Shown: positions 16,211 to 25,001, counted from the stretch's first letter. The stretch: DNA of 64,000 nucleotides from Candidatus Merdivicinus intestinigallinarum (GCA_018713335.1 DVOW01000051.1:1-64000), one strand, 5' to 3'. Translations and numbers: made by a program. The notes: generated by a model not told the origin, from the letters alone.

Positions 16211-17086
16211 ATGTTATTTCTGGGCACCGCGGCCGCGGAGCAGTTCCCAAACCCCTTCTGCGGCTGTGAAACCTGTCAAAGGACCCGTTCATCCGGGGAC
16301 AGCCGGGATTTCCGGCGGCGGAGCAGCTTCCGGCTGGACGAGGAAACTCTCATTGATTTCAACGCGGACACCCTGTTCGCTTCCAGCCAGTACCGGAGCC
16401 CTCTGACAGGCTTGCAGAACCTGTTCGTGACCCACATGCACGAGGACCATTTCGATTACTGGAACATGGAGTTCCTCAATATGTCCGTTACCCCCTGCAA
16501 GCCCCTTCAGGTCTACCTGTCGCCGGAAGCGGCGGAGGGCTTTTCCGAAGCCTGCCGCCTGCTGCGGAAAGCCCCCTTTGACCAGATGCGGGAGCAGTTT
16601 TTCCGGATGGAGAAGGTTTACGAGCTTCATCCCCTGCCCTTTTATGAAACGGTCAAAGTGGGGGAAATGCTGGCAACGCCCATGCGGGGGCGGCATGAGG
16701 GCTTCTTTAACGGGGAGCACAGCGCCAATTTTGTGTTTGAGCGCCCTTCCGGCAATGTCATGTACGCCAGCGACACCGGGCGGTTTTACGGGGAAACGCT
16801 GGAATGGCTGCAAAACCGGCATTTGGACGTTTTGGTCATCGAGGGGAGCTTCGGGCTGATGGAAGCCCCCTATGACTGCGGGCACATGACCCTGCAAAGC
16901 CTGACGGAAACCCTGGAGGCCCTGTACGGCCAGGGGACCCTGGACCAAAGCTCCCGGGTCTACGTGACACATATCGCCCACAAAGGCGGCCTGCTCCACG
17001 GGGAGTACGAGCGTCTATTGCAGGAACGGTTTGGGAAACAGGTCATGCTGGCTTACGACGGGCTGGAGATCCCCGAAACAAAATAA
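16211..17086 (+). CDS. Metallo-beta-lactamase-fold hydrolase (PhnP-like)
   Basis: This 291-residue MBL-fold protein has the metal motif THMHEDH (HxHxDH) near residue 80, a further ligand region around GRHEGFF and YASDTG, and C-terminal YVTHIAHKGG. An N-terminal CGCETC lies at the place where PhnP-like phosphodiesterases carry extra cysteines. ATG 16211 follows GAAAGGAG. Probable phosphodiesterase; substrate not determinable from sequence. Confidence 0.82.
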   Translation: MLFLGTAAAEQFPNPFCGCETCQRTRSSGDSRDFRRRSSFRLDEETLIDFNADTLFASSQYRSPLTGLQNLFVTHMHEDHFDYWNMEFLNMSVTPCKPLQVYLSPEAAEGFSEACRLLRKAPFDQMREQFFRMEKVYELHPLPFYETVKVGEMLATPMRGRHEGFFNGEHSANFVFERPSGNVMYASDTGRFYGETLEWLQNRHLDVLVIEGSFGLMEAPYDCGHMTLQSLTETLEALYGQGTLDQSSRVYVTHIAHKGGLLHGEYERLLQERFGKQVMLAYDGLEIPETK

Positions 17087-17090
17087 AGGA

Positions 17091-17122
17091 ACGCGGCGTC
17101 CTTTCCGGATGCCGCGTTTTTT
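17091..17122 (+). terminator. Intrinsic terminator (plus strand)
   Basis: ACGCGGC pairs with GCCGCGT and is followed by a run of six Ts, just after the MBL-fold gene. Confidence 0.8.
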
Positions 17123-17126
17123 GCGC

Positions 17127-17161
17127 AAAAACCCCGCCCGGCGTTTTCAAACCGGACGGGG
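17127..17161 (-). terminator. Intrinsic terminator (minus strand)
   Basis: CCCCGCCCGG pairs with CCGGACGGGG with one mismatch; on the minus strand it is followed by a T run. It ends the oxidoreductase transcript and stands back to back with the plus-strand terminator. Confidence 0.8.
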
Positions 17162-17178
17162 CAAAACTTTTATGGGGA

Positions 17179-18348
17179 TCATTTGCTGTTATAAGTGCCG
17201 GCGGTATCCGCGTAAACCGACCCGATATCCTCTTTGCGGCGGGAGGTTTTCACCCGTTTCATCAGTTCCTCATAGAACAGCTCGTCATCAAAGGGGATGT
17301 CAACCGGTTTGCCCAGCCAGGCAGAAAGGTGCATAGCGTTGGAAATGGTCAGGCCGTTGAGTCCTTCGTAGCCTTCCGCAATCAGCGGGGTGCCCCGGAG
17401 GATCCTGCCAGCGAAGGCGTTCAGCACCCCAACGTGCTGCTCGTTGCCCCCGTCTGTTTCCACTTCTGTAAACTCCGCTTTGGGGCAGCCGAAGGGGATG
17501 GTATTGGTGGCGGAGAACTGCCGTTCCGACATTTCGTTTTTCCACATATAGAGCTTATCGTCCTCGCTGACCAGCTTGCCGCCGTCCAGAGAGATCTCAA
17601 AGCGGTTGGTGCCGGGGGCGTCCGCGGTGGTGGTGACAAAAATGCCGGTGGCGCCGTTGGCGTATTCCACATAGGTGGAAACGTCGTCTTCCACTTCAAT
17701 GTCGTGCCATTTACCGAAGTGCATATGGGTGTCCACCTTCACCGGCATGCCGCAGATCCACTGCCACAGGTCCAGGTTATGGGGGCACTGGTTCAGCAGG
17801 ACGCCACCGCCTTCGCCGGACCAGGTGGCCCGCCACGCGCCGGAATCATAGTACGCCTGGGGACGGTACCAGTTGGTAATGATCCAGTTGGTGCGCTTGA
17901 TTTCCCCCAGCTCGCCGCTTTCCACGATCTCTTTCATTTTGCGGTAAATATGGTTGGTGCGCTGGTTGAACATCATGCCGAAAACAACGCCGGCCTTTTT
18001 GGCGGCCTCGTTCATTTCCTTGACCTGCTTGGTGTAAACGCCGGCAGGCTTCTCGCTCATGACATGGAGGCCCCGTTCAAAGGCCTTGATGGCGTAAACC
18101 GGGTGGAAATAATGGGGCACCGCAATGAGGATGGCGTCCACCAAACCGGAATCCATCATTTTTTCCGCGTCGTCAAAAAGGGCCACATGGGTCCCAATGT
18201 TCTCCTTCACCCAATCCAGCCGGGCAGGGTTGATGTCCGCCACAGCGGTGACGGTGATTTCCGGGCAGCTTTTCTTTACCTCGATATTGGTGATGTGGGT
18301 AGAACCCATGTTGCCGATCCCAATAATGCCAAGTCTTACTTTTTCCAT
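17179..18348 (-). CDS. Gfo/Idh/MocA-family oxidoreductase
   Basis: This 389-residue protein has an N-terminal Rossmann NAD(P) domain (GIIGIGNMGSTHI) followed by the family motif MSEKPAGVYTKQV with the catalytic-type lysine. The C-terminal alpha/beta domain (GGVLLNQCPHNLDLWQW) is typical of sugar or inositol dehydrogenases. It lies 20 bp downstream of a sugar isomerase gene, so the two probably act on the same sugar or inositol derivative. The exact substrate is not evident. Confidence 0.88.
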   Translation of the reverse strand: MEKVRLGIIGIGNMGSTHITNIEVKKSCPEITVTAVADINPARLDWVKENIGTHVALFDDAEKMMDSGLVDAILIAVPHYFHPVYAIKAFERGLHVMSEKPAGVYTKQVKEMNEAAKKAGVVFGMMFNQRTNHIYRKMKEIVESGELGEIKRTNWIITNWYRPQAYYDSGAWRATWSGEGGGVLLNQCPHNLDLWQWICGMPVKVDTHMHFGKWHDIEVEDDVSTYVEYANGATGIFVTTTADAPGTNRFEISLDGGKLVSEDDKLYMWKNEMSERQFSATNTIPFGCPKAEFTEVETDGGNEQHVGVLNAFAGRILRGTPLIAEGYEGLNGLTISNAMHLSAWLGKPVDIPFDDELFYEELMKRVKTSRRKEDIGSVYADTAGTYNSK

Positions 18349-18368
18349 AAAAACAACCTCGCTTTTTG

Positions 18369-19130
18369 TTATTTCAGGCCCATTGCGGCCAGCGCCTCAT
18401 AGCTTTTCTTCAGGCAGAAGAAGGGGTCCCGGCCCTGGCAGTCATCCTGCTCCACCAGGACGTATTTGGTGCCCGCTTTCTCGCAGGCGTTCAAGAACCG
18501 GTCGAAATTCAGGTTCCCTTCCCCGATATAGGCCATATCCGGCTTGCCGTTTTTGTACTGCATATCCTTCACATGGACGCAGTCCACCCGTCCGGAGAGC
18601 TTTTCCGCCCAGGCCGCCGGGTCGCCGCCGCCGTACTGGACCCAGTAGCTGTCCAGAGTAAAGCCCAGCTCGTCCGCCGGGAAGGCCCAGGCGATCCGTT
18701 CCAGCAAAGTCACGCCGTTCGCCTTTTCAAACTCGAACCCATGGTTATGGTACATAAACTTGAGGCCGGCATCCTTGATCTTTTTGGCCGGCTCCCGGAA
18801 TGCCTCCACAAAGGCCGTCAGTCCGGCAGGGTTCTGGGCCAGCCCCCAGGGGATGGAGCCAAGGCCCACATATCCGCAGCCGAAGGTTTTATGGTCCTCA
18901 ATGACCGTTTCCGTATCATAGGCGATGCGGTCGGGGTTTGTGTGGGTAATGACGCAGGAAAGGCCGTTTTTCTGAAGCTGTTCCTTGAGCCAATCCGCTT
19001 CAAAAGCGCAGGCGCCGGACACCTGCACGGTGGTATAGCCAATATCGGCTACCTTCTTTAAGGTTTCCGCAAAATCGTTCAGATTCTGCGTGTAATCGCG
19101 GACAGTAAAAAGCTGCGCGCCGGTGATCAT
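18369..19130 (-). CDS. Sugar phosphate isomerase/epimerase (TIM barrel)
   Basis: This 253-residue protein is an AP-endonuclease-2-like TIM barrel. Metal and active-site segments include MYHNHGFEF, FTLDSYWVQYGG, CVHVKDMQY and VEQDDC. ATG 19130 follows GGAGGAATTGCT; in-frame upstream codons are leader. First gene of a two-gene unit with the Gfo/Idh oxidoreductase, a combination typical of inositol or keto-sugar interconversion. Confidence 0.85.
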   Translation of the reverse strand: MITGAQLFTVRDYTQNLNDFAETLKKVADIGYTTVQVSGACAFEADWLKEQLQKNGLSCVITHTNPDRIAYDTETVIEDHKTFGCGYVGLGSIPWGLAQNPAGLTAFVEAFREPAKKIKDAGLKFMYHNHGFEFEKANGVTLLERIAWAFPADELGFTLDSYWVQYGGGDPAAWAEKLSGRVDCVHVKDMQYKNGKPDMAYIGEGNLNFDRFLNACEKAGTKYVLVEQDDCQGRDPFFCLKKSYEALAAMGLK

Positions 19131-19178
19131 AGCAATTCCTCCTGTCTGTCCATAGGGTTGGGACATCCTGTCCTTTCT

Positions 19179-19207
19179 ATGATACTGCAATTAAAACCGC
19201 TATGCAA
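19179..19207 (-). promoter_or_regulatory. Promoter of the isomerase/oxidoreductase unit
   Basis: On the minus strand: TTGCAT, 17-bp spacer, TATCAT. Confidence 0.65.
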
Positions 19208-19264
19208 TAGTGTTTCCGGGCAAAAAAGATTGTAAATATTGCAGGCAGCCCGAAACGGCCCAAA

Positions 19265-19294
19265 ATGAAAAGCAGAGGACGCGGTGTCCCCTGC
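19265..19294 (-). terminator. Terminator of the TSCPD gene
   Basis: On the minus strand GCAGGGGAC pairs with GTCCTCTGC and is followed by TTTTCATTTT. Confidence 0.75.
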
Positions 19295-19312
19295 TTCAAT
19301 CAGGTACGGATA

Positions 19313-19567
19313 TTATTCCGCCGCCTGGACGGCTTCTTCCAGGGCCTTGGCCAGCTGGTCCGGGCAGGAAGTGGGCTTAAAGCCGCAGCGGATATTCTTA
19401 ATCAGGGGGATGACCTCCTCCGGCTTGCGGCCGACGCAGAGGGCGGCCACGCCCTGGGTATTGCCGCTGCACCCGCCGGAAAACTTCACATCGCGGATCA
19501 CGCCGTCTTCAATAGTCAAGTCGATTTTTCTGGAGCATACGCCTTTGGGGATGTAAGTGTAAGTCAT
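19313..19567 (-). CDS. TSCPD domain-containing protein
   Basis: This 84-residue protein is the short TSCPD family. Its C-terminal TSCPDQLAKAL gives the family name, and cysteines in FSGGCSGNTQG and IRCG are conserved. The TSCPD domain also occurs at the end of some class II ribonucleotide reductases; the stand-alone form has no known function. ATG 19567 was taken because the conserved sequence begins there; it is preceded by GAAAGGAAAC. Confidence 0.85.
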   Translation of the reverse strand: MTYTYIPKGVCSRKIDLTIEDGVIRDVKFSGGCSGNTQGVAALCVGRKPEEVIPLIKNIRCGFKPTSCPDQLAKALEEAVQAAE

Positions 19568-19712
19568 AGCTTTTGTTTCCTTTCTAAAATAAACTAAAGT
19601 CAGCGGACAGCGGGAGAGCCCAGCTTTCCGGCCCATTTCAGATGCGTTAGAACGCCGGTTCCTTCACATCAGACAATTTTCTGCTTCCTGTTGCAAAAAA
19701 CCTCACGCTTCT

Positions 19713-19741
19713 ATTGTAGCGGATTTTCGGCAAAAGGTCAA
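19713..19741 (-). promoter_or_regulatory. Promoter of the TSCPD gene
   Basis: On the minus strand: TTGACC, 17-bp spacer, TACAAT. It implies a 5' leader of about 140 bases, in which I see no known riboswitch. Confidence 0.7.
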
Positions 19742-19751
19742 CGGGCAATCC

Positions 19752-20234
19752 TCAGGTATCAGACTCCACCCGCCACCAACGCAGCAGGGGATGATAGACC
19801 GCCGTATATCCATATACGCCAACCGGCGAGGAGATGGTGTCCCCGTCCAAAGCATGGAACACATATACAGAAACCTGAAATCTCCGCCAGGATTCCCGCC
19901 GGAATGACATTTTAAGCTCTCTGCCCGCATCCTGAGTGGAAAAGGAAAAAGTGCTTGTCCCATCAGAATACTGGACGGACAGCGGAGTCAAATTCCGGCA
20001 GATTTCCTCCTGAACCGCTTCCTTTTCCGCAATGGCAGTCCCGTCAAAATCCAGCGCAACGTGCTCCCCTGCCCTTTCGTGATTGCTCAGGTTCCGGGTC
20101 ACCGCCCGGATAAGGCTGGTATAGAAATATTCCGGCCGGAGCAGCGGGTAACCGGCGTAAACAAGCAGAGCTGCCGCCAACAGGCCGGCGAGAACCCAGT
20201 AAAGCGCTTTTTTCCGCCGGGGGGAGCTTCTCAC
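19752..20234 (-). CDS. Membrane-anchored protein of unknown function
   Basis: This 160-residue protein has a basic N-terminus, one membrane segment (about 11-30), and an extracytoplasmic part predicted as beta-rich. I recognise no family. It lies 27 bp downstream of the Nudix gene on the same strand and is probably cotranscribed with it. Confidence 0.6.
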   Translation of the reverse strand: MRSSPRRKKALYWVLAGLLAAALLVYAGYPLLRPEYFYTSLIRAVTRNLSNHERAGEHVALDFDGTAIAEKEAVQEEICRNLTPLSVQYSDGTSTFSFSTQDAGRELKMSFRRESWRRFQVSVYVFHALDGDTISSPVGVYGYTAVYHPLLRWWRVESDT

Positions 20235-20261
20235 ATTGATCCACCTCGTTTTGGTAAAGAA

Positions 20262-20675
20262 TCAGTATAAATCCTTAATCAGGGGGCGGGCCTTGTTTAA
20301 AAGCTGTTTGTCGTTGTCGTAAGTGAGGAAGGAATGGGCCAGGTTAATCTCCACCCACTTAATCTGGGCCACTTCTTCCTCCTGGGGGACGTAGTTGTAA
20401 TTTTTCGCCTTAGCCAGGAAATAGATCACGTCCTTGGTGGTGTCCCGCTTCGGGGAATAGGAAACCACTTCCCGGAAAGCGGTGTTCAGTTCCACGTCGA
20501 TTCCGGTTTCCTCCTTGATTTCCCGGATCGCTGTGTCCGCTTCGGTTTCGCCGGCCTCCACATGGCCTTTGGGGAAGGACCAGTGGCCGCCTACCGCGTG
20601 CTTGATGAGCAGAAGCTCGGTGTTGCCGTGATATTTGCGGAACACAATGGCGCCGCAGGATTTTTCATGCTCCAT
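20262..20675 (-). CDS. Nudix hydrolase, Ap4A-type
   Basis: This 137-residue protein contains a complete Nudix box (GHVEAGETEADTAIREIKEE then TGI) with all acidic residues. The N-terminal EKSCGAIVFRK and short length fit bis(5'-nucleosyl)-tetraphosphatases of Clostridia. ATG 20675 was chosen over an ATG 9 bp upstream that sits too close to GAAAGG. Substrate is a family-level inference. Confidence 0.87.
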   Translation of the reverse strand: MEHEKSCGAIVFRKYHGNTELLLIKHAVGGHWSFPKGHVEAGETEADTAIREIKEETGIDVELNTAFREVVSYSPKRDTTKDVIYFLAKAKNYNYVPQEEEVAQIKWVEINLAHSFLTYDNDKQLLNKARPLIKDLY

Positions 20676-20711
20676 GTTCAGCATCCTTTCTCATAGAAAT
20701 ACATTATTTCT

Positions 20712-20740
20712 ATTGTAGCACACTCTGCCGGAAAAATCAA
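20712..20740 (-). promoter_or_regulatory. Promoter of the Nudix gene
   Basis: On the minus strand: TTGATT, 17-bp spacer, TACAAT. Confidence 0.72.
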
Positions 20741-20770
20741 AAAAATCATACCAAAAAATGCAAAAAATAC

Positions 20771-21327
20771 GGGCCGGGAAACCCGGCCCCTACAAGCGGC
20801 GAATCGCCGCCCATACGACGACGCGGCCGTCATGCCGCGCGTTGGATTTGTCAACGGCGGGATTAACCGCCGTTTTCGGTACAAAATCCCCGAAACGACG
20901 TTCTCTACAACCTTTTCATTAAGATGATAGAGGATGAAACTCCTCCCATACGGCGAATGTATTTCGCCGTCCAGCGGGCGGTGCGATGCTGTGCGGCCGC
21001 GGCGAATTGGCGGCCCGGCCTCCGGGCCCGCGGCTGCATACCCCCAGATGCGTATTGGCTGTACGAATTTTAGGAAAGGCATCGTGGCGGAATTATATCA
21101 TGATCGGTGTTGTTAGTGTTGTAGGGGACGATGCCCACATCGTCCCATGAATACAAAAATGCGGGCCGGGAAACCCGGCCCCTACAAACAATAGAGGAAA
21201 ACAGTCCGAGCCGTTGTCGTGTACCACAACGGCTTACGCAGTTGGTTCAATGCTGTGCAGCCGCGTCGCGTCGTCAAGCAAGCTTGACGACAATCAGCCC
21301 GGATTCCGGGCCAGCGGCGGCTCGCCG
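20771..21327. repeat. Intergenic repeat block: REPs, inverted repeat B and inverted partial repeat A
   Basis: No gene in this stretch. It holds canonical REPs at 20771-20793 and 21163-21185 and a variant REP at 21121-21146 (GACGATG stem). An inverted copy of repeat B (about 20925-21030) is continuous with an inverted partial copy of repeat A (about 21028-21110). Smaller palindromes follow, such as GTCGTCAAGCAAGCTTGACGAC near 21268. The same B-then-A order occurs in direct orientation at 44425-44842. Confidence 0.75.
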
Positions 21328-21759
21328 CTAGAGGTCGCAGAGCTCGGACTGGCTCACCAGATGAATGCCCGCGGAGGACAGGATCTCCGCCGCCTTTTCC
21401 GGCTGGTCCACCCGCAGGATGATATAAGCGGAATTTGCCTGCCGGCCGGTGAAGGCATAGGTGTACTCCAGGTTGACGGAATGGGCCTCCAGCTGTTCCA
21501 AAATGGCGCAGAGGCTCCCGGCCTGGTCCGGAATGGCGGCGGCCAAAACCGGGGTAATGGACAAAATGTACCCGGCCTCCCGCAGAACGCAGGCAGTTTT
21601 ATAGGAGTCGTCCACAATGAGCCTGGCAATGCCGAAATCCTCCGCTTCCGCCAAAGACAGGGCCCGCATATCAATCTGGTTCTGACGCAGGACCCGGGTC
21701 AGCTCCAACAGCTTCCCCGGCTTATTCTCCAAAAAAATGGAAATCTGCTTGACAGTCAT
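21328..21759 (-). CDS. ACT-domain protein
   Basis: This 143-residue protein contains two tandem ACT-type modules: ISIFLENKPGKLLELTRVL at the N-terminus, and a second starting near ITPVLAAAIPDQAGSL. ACT domains bind amino acids. It is encoded 12 bp after paaK, a pairing seen in many Clostridia and archaea that ferment aromatic amino acids through 2-oxoacid:ferredoxin oxidoreductases. No such oxidoreductase is in this window. Its C-terminal end abuts repeat DNA. Confidence 0.85.
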   Translation of the reverse strand: MTVKQISIFLENKPGKLLELTRVLRQNQIDMRALSLAEAEDFGIARLIVDDSYKTACVLREAGYILSITPVLAAAIPDQAGSLCAILEQLEAHSVNLEYTYAFTGRQANSAYIILRVDQPEKAAEILSSAGIHLVSQSELCDL

Positions 21760-21771
21760 GAAAATCCCTCC

Positions 21772-23073
21772 TTAGTACAGCTTGCGGTTGTCGATGATCC
21801 GGACGGCCTTCCCTTCGCTGCGGGCAATGGTTTTGGGGGCCACCAGCTTGACGATGACGTAAATGCCCAGCATGGCCTTCATGGCCTCTACCAGCTCCTT
21901 CTCCCGGCGGGAGATTTCGCTTAAAGCGTCGGAGAACATTTCCGGCGTCATTTCCACCTGGACCTCCAGCTTGTCGGAGTTGTTCTCCCGGCTCACCAGA
22001 ATCTGGTAGTTGGCGGGATAGCCCTTATTGAGCAGCACCGTTTCAATCTGGGACGGGAATACGTTGACCCCCTTGACAATGAGCATATCGTCGCTGCGGC
22101 CCATGGGCTTGCTCATTTTCACATGGGTGCGGCCGCAGGGGCATTCCTCCCGGCTCAAAACGCAGATGTCCCGGGTGCGGTAGCGCAGCAGAGGGAAGGC
22201 CTCCTTGGTCAGGCAGGTGAACACCAGCTCCCCTTTTTCGCCGTCCGGCAAAACTTCGCCGGTGTTGGGATCGATAATCTCCGCGATGAAGTGGTCTTCG
22301 TTGATGTGCATCCCAGTCTGGGCCTCGCACTCAAAAGCCACGCCGGGGCCGGAGATTTCCGTCAGCCCATAAATATCATATGCCTTGATGCCCAAAGTAT
22401 CCTCAATATCCCGGCGCATTTCTTCGCTCCAAGCTTCCGCGCCGAAAATTCCGGCTTTCAGCTGGAGCTGGTCCTGCAAGCCCCGTTCCCGGATGGATTC
22501 CCCCAGATAAGCGGCGTAGGACGGCGTACAGCAGAGGATAGTGGCCCCCAAGTCGCACATAAACTGGATCTGGCGTTCGGTATTGCCGGAGGACATGGGC
22601 AGAGTCATAGCGCCCAGTTTATGGGAACCGCCGTTTAATCCCGCGCCGCCGGTGAACAGGCCGTAACCGTAGGACACCTGCACCACATCCTCGCTGGTGC
22701 CGCCCGCCGCCACAATGGCCCGGGCGCAGCATTCGTCCCACAGATCGATGTCATGCTGGGTGTAAAAAGCCACCACCCGGCGGCCGGTGGTGCCGCTGGT
22801 GGACTGGATACGCACCACTTCGCTGCGGGGCACTGCCAGAAGGCCGTAAGGATACGCATCCCGCAGGTCGTCTTTGGTGAGAAACGGGAGCTTATGCAGA
22901 TCGTCAACAGACCGGATATCCTCCGGCGCGACGCCCTTTTTGTCCATCAAATTCCGGTAATAAGGCACATTCTCATAAACGTGCCGCACCTGCTTCACCA
23001 GGCGCTCATCCTGCCAGGCCCGGATCTGGTCCCGGGAAGCCCGTTCAATTTCAGGCTGGAAATAATTGCCCAT
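21772..23073 (-). CDS. paaK: Phenylacetate--CoA ligase family enzyme
   Basis: This 433-residue adenylate-forming enzyme activates arylacetates to CoA thioesters. Diagnostic segments are STSGTTGRRVVAFYT (ATP-binding P-loop-like motif), AYDIYGLTEISGPG, and the C-terminal GRSDDMLIVKGVNVFPSQIE. ATG 23073 was chosen at the conserved MGNYFQPEIE start, preceded by GAAGGAAC. With the ACT protein it probably scavenges or handles arylacetates from amino-acid breakdown. Confidence 0.93.
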   Translation of the reverse strand: MGNYFQPEIERASRDQIRAWQDERLVKQVRHVYENVPYYRNLMDKKGVAPEDIRSVDDLHKLPFLTKDDLRDAYPYGLLAVPRSEVVRIQSTSGTTGRRVVAFYTQHDIDLWDECCARAIVAAGGTSEDVVQVSYGYGLFTGGAGLNGGSHKLGAMTLPMSSGNTERQIQFMCDLGATILCCTPSYAAYLGESIRERGLQDQLQLKAGIFGAEAWSEEMRRDIEDTLGIKAYDIYGLTEISGPGVAFECEAQTGMHINEDHFIAEIIDPNTGEVLPDGEKGELVFTCLTKEAFPLLRYRTRDICVLSREECPCGRTHVKMSKPMGRSDDMLIVKGVNVFPSQIETVLLNKGYPANYQILVSRENNSDKLEVQVEMTPEMFSDALSEISRREKELVEAMKAMLGIYVIVKLVAPKTIARSEGKAVRIIDNRKLY

Positions 23074-23114
23074 TTTGGTCGTTCCTTCTTTCCGCAAAGA
23101 TTTTGTATAGGAAC

Positions 23115-23143
23115 ATCATATCATTTTCCGGACGAAATGTAAA
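23115..23143 (-). promoter_or_regulatory. Promoter of paaK-ACT
   Basis: On the minus strand: TTTACA, 17-bp spacer, TATGAT. Confidence 0.7.
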
Positions 23144-23233
23144 TAAAAATCAGATAAAAAAGAATATTTCGCCCAATAATTGTTTGTTTTACGAAAAACA
23201 AAAGGAAAAATTCAGCATATTGCCAATATCCGG

Positions 23234-23797
23234 CTACATATCCCAAAGGGCGGCGCGGCTGGTGGAAACCCCTTTGGCCCCGGCGTTTAAGGCCGCCAGG
23301 ATGTCCTCCTTTTCCTCGATCATCCCGCCGGCGATGAGGGGCGTTTTCATCTGCCGGGACAATTTTTTCAACACCCTGGGGCAGATGCCGGGCATGATCT
23401 CCGCCAGGTCCGGCCGGGAAGCGGCGGCGGTTTCGGCGGTCATAGCCGCGGACTGGGAATCCAGCAGGAAAAAACGCTGGATGGTCAAAAGCCCCCGTTC
23501 TTTGGCGCAGCGGATCATCTGGCTCCGGGTGCTGATGATGCCGTCCGGTCCTGCGGTTTGGGCCAGGAAATCCATGGCCGCGGCGTCCCGGCCGATGCCC
23601 CCCAGCAGGTCCATATGGACAAAAATGAGCTTCCCCGCCTGCCGCAGGGAAAGGACGTCCTCTTTCACCGTCAGGATGTCCCCGCACAGCAGGAACACGG
23701 CCTCCACAGGGGAGGAGGCGGCCCTTCCGATCTCCTCCCGGCTGCGGACGGCGGCGATCACCGGGTTCTGGTCAAGGCGGTCCAGGATGGGGTTCAT
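23234..23797 (-). CDS. glpP: Glycerol-3-phosphate-responsive antiterminator GlpP
   Basis: This 187-residue protein is of the GlpP family of RNA-binding antiterminators that respond to glycerol-3-phosphate. It is a small TIM-like fold with motifs FLLCGDI, FVHMDLLGGIGRD, DGIISTRSQM, EIMPGICPRV and PLIAGGMI. No glp structural genes are adjacent, so it probably acts in trans. Its promoter faces that of cutC. Confidence 0.9.
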   Translation of the reverse strand: MNPILDRLDQNPVIAAVRSREEIGRAASSPVEAVFLLCGDILTVKEDVLSLRQAGKLIFVHMDLLGGIGRDAAAMDFLAQTAGPDGIISTRSQMIRCAKERGLLTIQRFFLLDSQSAAMTAETAAASRPDLAEIMPGICPRVLKKLSRQMKTPLIAGGMIEEKEDILAALNAGAKGVSTSRAALWDM

Positions 23798-23830
23798 GAT
23801 GAATCCTTCCTTTCTATGTGGGATACTCCT

Positions 23831-23859
23831 ATCATACCACCTTTGGGCGGAGATTGCAA
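23831..23859 (-). promoter_or_regulatory. Promoter of glpP, sharing its -35 box with cutC
   Basis: On the minus strand: TTGCAA (23859-23854), 17-bp spacer, TATGAT (23836-23831). The self-complementary TTGCAA is also the -35 box of the opposite promoter. Confidence 0.7.
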
Positions 23860-23882
23860 AGGCCGCGCCGCTGTGCTACAAT
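23854..23882 (+). promoter_or_regulatory. Promoter of cutC, sharing its -35 box with glpP
   Basis: TTGCAA (23854-23859), 17-bp spacer, TACAAT (23877-23882). Confidence 0.7.
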
Positions 23883-23910
23883 AAATGTATTCCGGAAAAG
23901 GGGGATCTTT

Positions 23911-24651
23911 ATGGAAAAATTATTGGAATGCTGCGTGGACTCGGTGGAATCCGCCGTCATTGCCGCCCAAAACGGGGCGGACCGGCTGGAGCTGTGCGCC
24001 AACCTGATGATCGGCGGCACTTCCCCCAGCCCCGCTTTGTTTCGGGAAATCCGCGCCCGGATCTCCACGCCCATCCGGGTGCTGCTGCGGCCCCGGTTTG
24101 GGGATTTTCTGTATACAGAAGCGGAATTTGCCGTCATCCGCCGGGAGGTGCGGCTGTTCCGGGAACTTGGGGCGGACGGCGTGGTCATTGGCTGCCTCAC
24201 ATCGGAAGGTGATTTGGACATGCAGCGGATGGAAATTCTTATAGAGGAAGCTGGTTTCCTGCCGGTGACCCTGCACCGGGCCTTCGACGTCTGCGCCGAA
24301 CCGCTGCGGGCTTTGGAGGAGGCCAAAGCCCTGGGCATTGACACCATTTTGACCTCCGGGCAGCAATCCTCCTGCGCCGCCGGAAAGGAGCTCTTGGCGG
24401 AGCTTTCCAAAAAGGCCGGGGATATCCGCATTATGGCGGGGGCCGGGGTAAACGCCGCCGTCATTGCGGACTTTTTGAAAACCACGCCCATCCGGGCCTT
24501 CCATTTGTCCGGCAAGGAGGTCCTGCAAAGCGGCATGGCCTACCGGAAGGAAGGGGTGCCCATGGGCCTGCCGGGGCTGGACGAATTTCAAATCTGGCGC
24601 GCAAATCCCGAATCCATCCGCAAAGCCCGCCTGGCTTTGGACCAAAGCTGA
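23911..24651 (+). CDS. cutC: CutC family protein
   Basis: This 246-residue TIM-barrel protein is the CutC family, named for copper homeostasis though a direct copper role is doubtful. Family motifs are NGADRLELCANL, GGTSPS, VLLRPRFGDFLY, HRAFDVC, ILTSGQ and IMAGAGVN. ATG 23911 is preceded by AAAAGGGGG; the upstream in-frame extension overlaps the promoter. Not to be confused with the choline TMA-lyase also called CutC. Confidence 0.92.
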   Translation: MEKLLECCVDSVESAVIAAQNGADRLELCANLMIGGTSPSPALFREIRARISTPIRVLLRPRFGDFLYTEAEFAVIRREVRLFRELGADGVVIGCLTSEGDLDMQRMEILIEEAGFLPVTLHRAFDVCAEPLRALEEAKALGIDTILTSGQQSSCAAGKELLAELSKKAGDIRIMAGAGVNAAVIADFLKTTPIRAFHLSGKEVLQSGMAYRKEGVPMGLPGLDEFQIWRANPESIRKARLALDQS

Positions 24652-24734
24652 GGCGGGAACCAGGAACGCCGCCGGATGCATATACTGTCCCGAGGGGGTT
24701 CCCCTCAAAATCCACCAGATCGGAGGGACAGCCA

Positions 24735-24956
24735 ATGGAGAAAGCTATTCTGGTGCTCCGTTCCGTCACTTACGCCTATAAGGGCCAGCGTATCTTGGAA
24801 AAGGCCGGCATCCGCAGCGCCATCCTCCGCACGCCGGAGGAATTCGCACAGCGCGGATGCAGCTACAGCCTGGCGGTTTCCGGCGACGGCCGGACAGCGG
24901 CGGACCTGCTGCAAAAAAACGGCATCCGGGTCCTGGGGGTCGTTCAGAGGAACTGA
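24735..24956 (+). CDS. DUF3343 protein, putative Se/S carrier
   Basis: This 73-residue DUF3343 protein has the pattern LRSVTYAYKGQRIL and a conserved cysteine in QRGCSYSLAV. The family is described as a putative selenium or sulfur carrier and is often encoded next to a class V aminotransferase-like cysteine desulfurase, as here 45 bp downstream. A strong GGAGGG precedes the start. Function is inferred from context. Confidence 0.8.
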   Translation: MEKAILVLRSVTYAYKGQRILEKAGIRSAILRTPEEFAQRGCSYSLAVSGDGRTAADLLQKNGIRVLGVVQRN

Positions 24957-25001
24957 CCCGTCCTTCCATTGCTCCCCTCCCCGGAAAGGAAGGTTTTTGG
25001 C

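Noticed and set aside
20771-21327. CRISPR array
   Set aside because: Repeats are palindromic, unevenly spaced and in both orientations, with no regular spacers and no cas genes.
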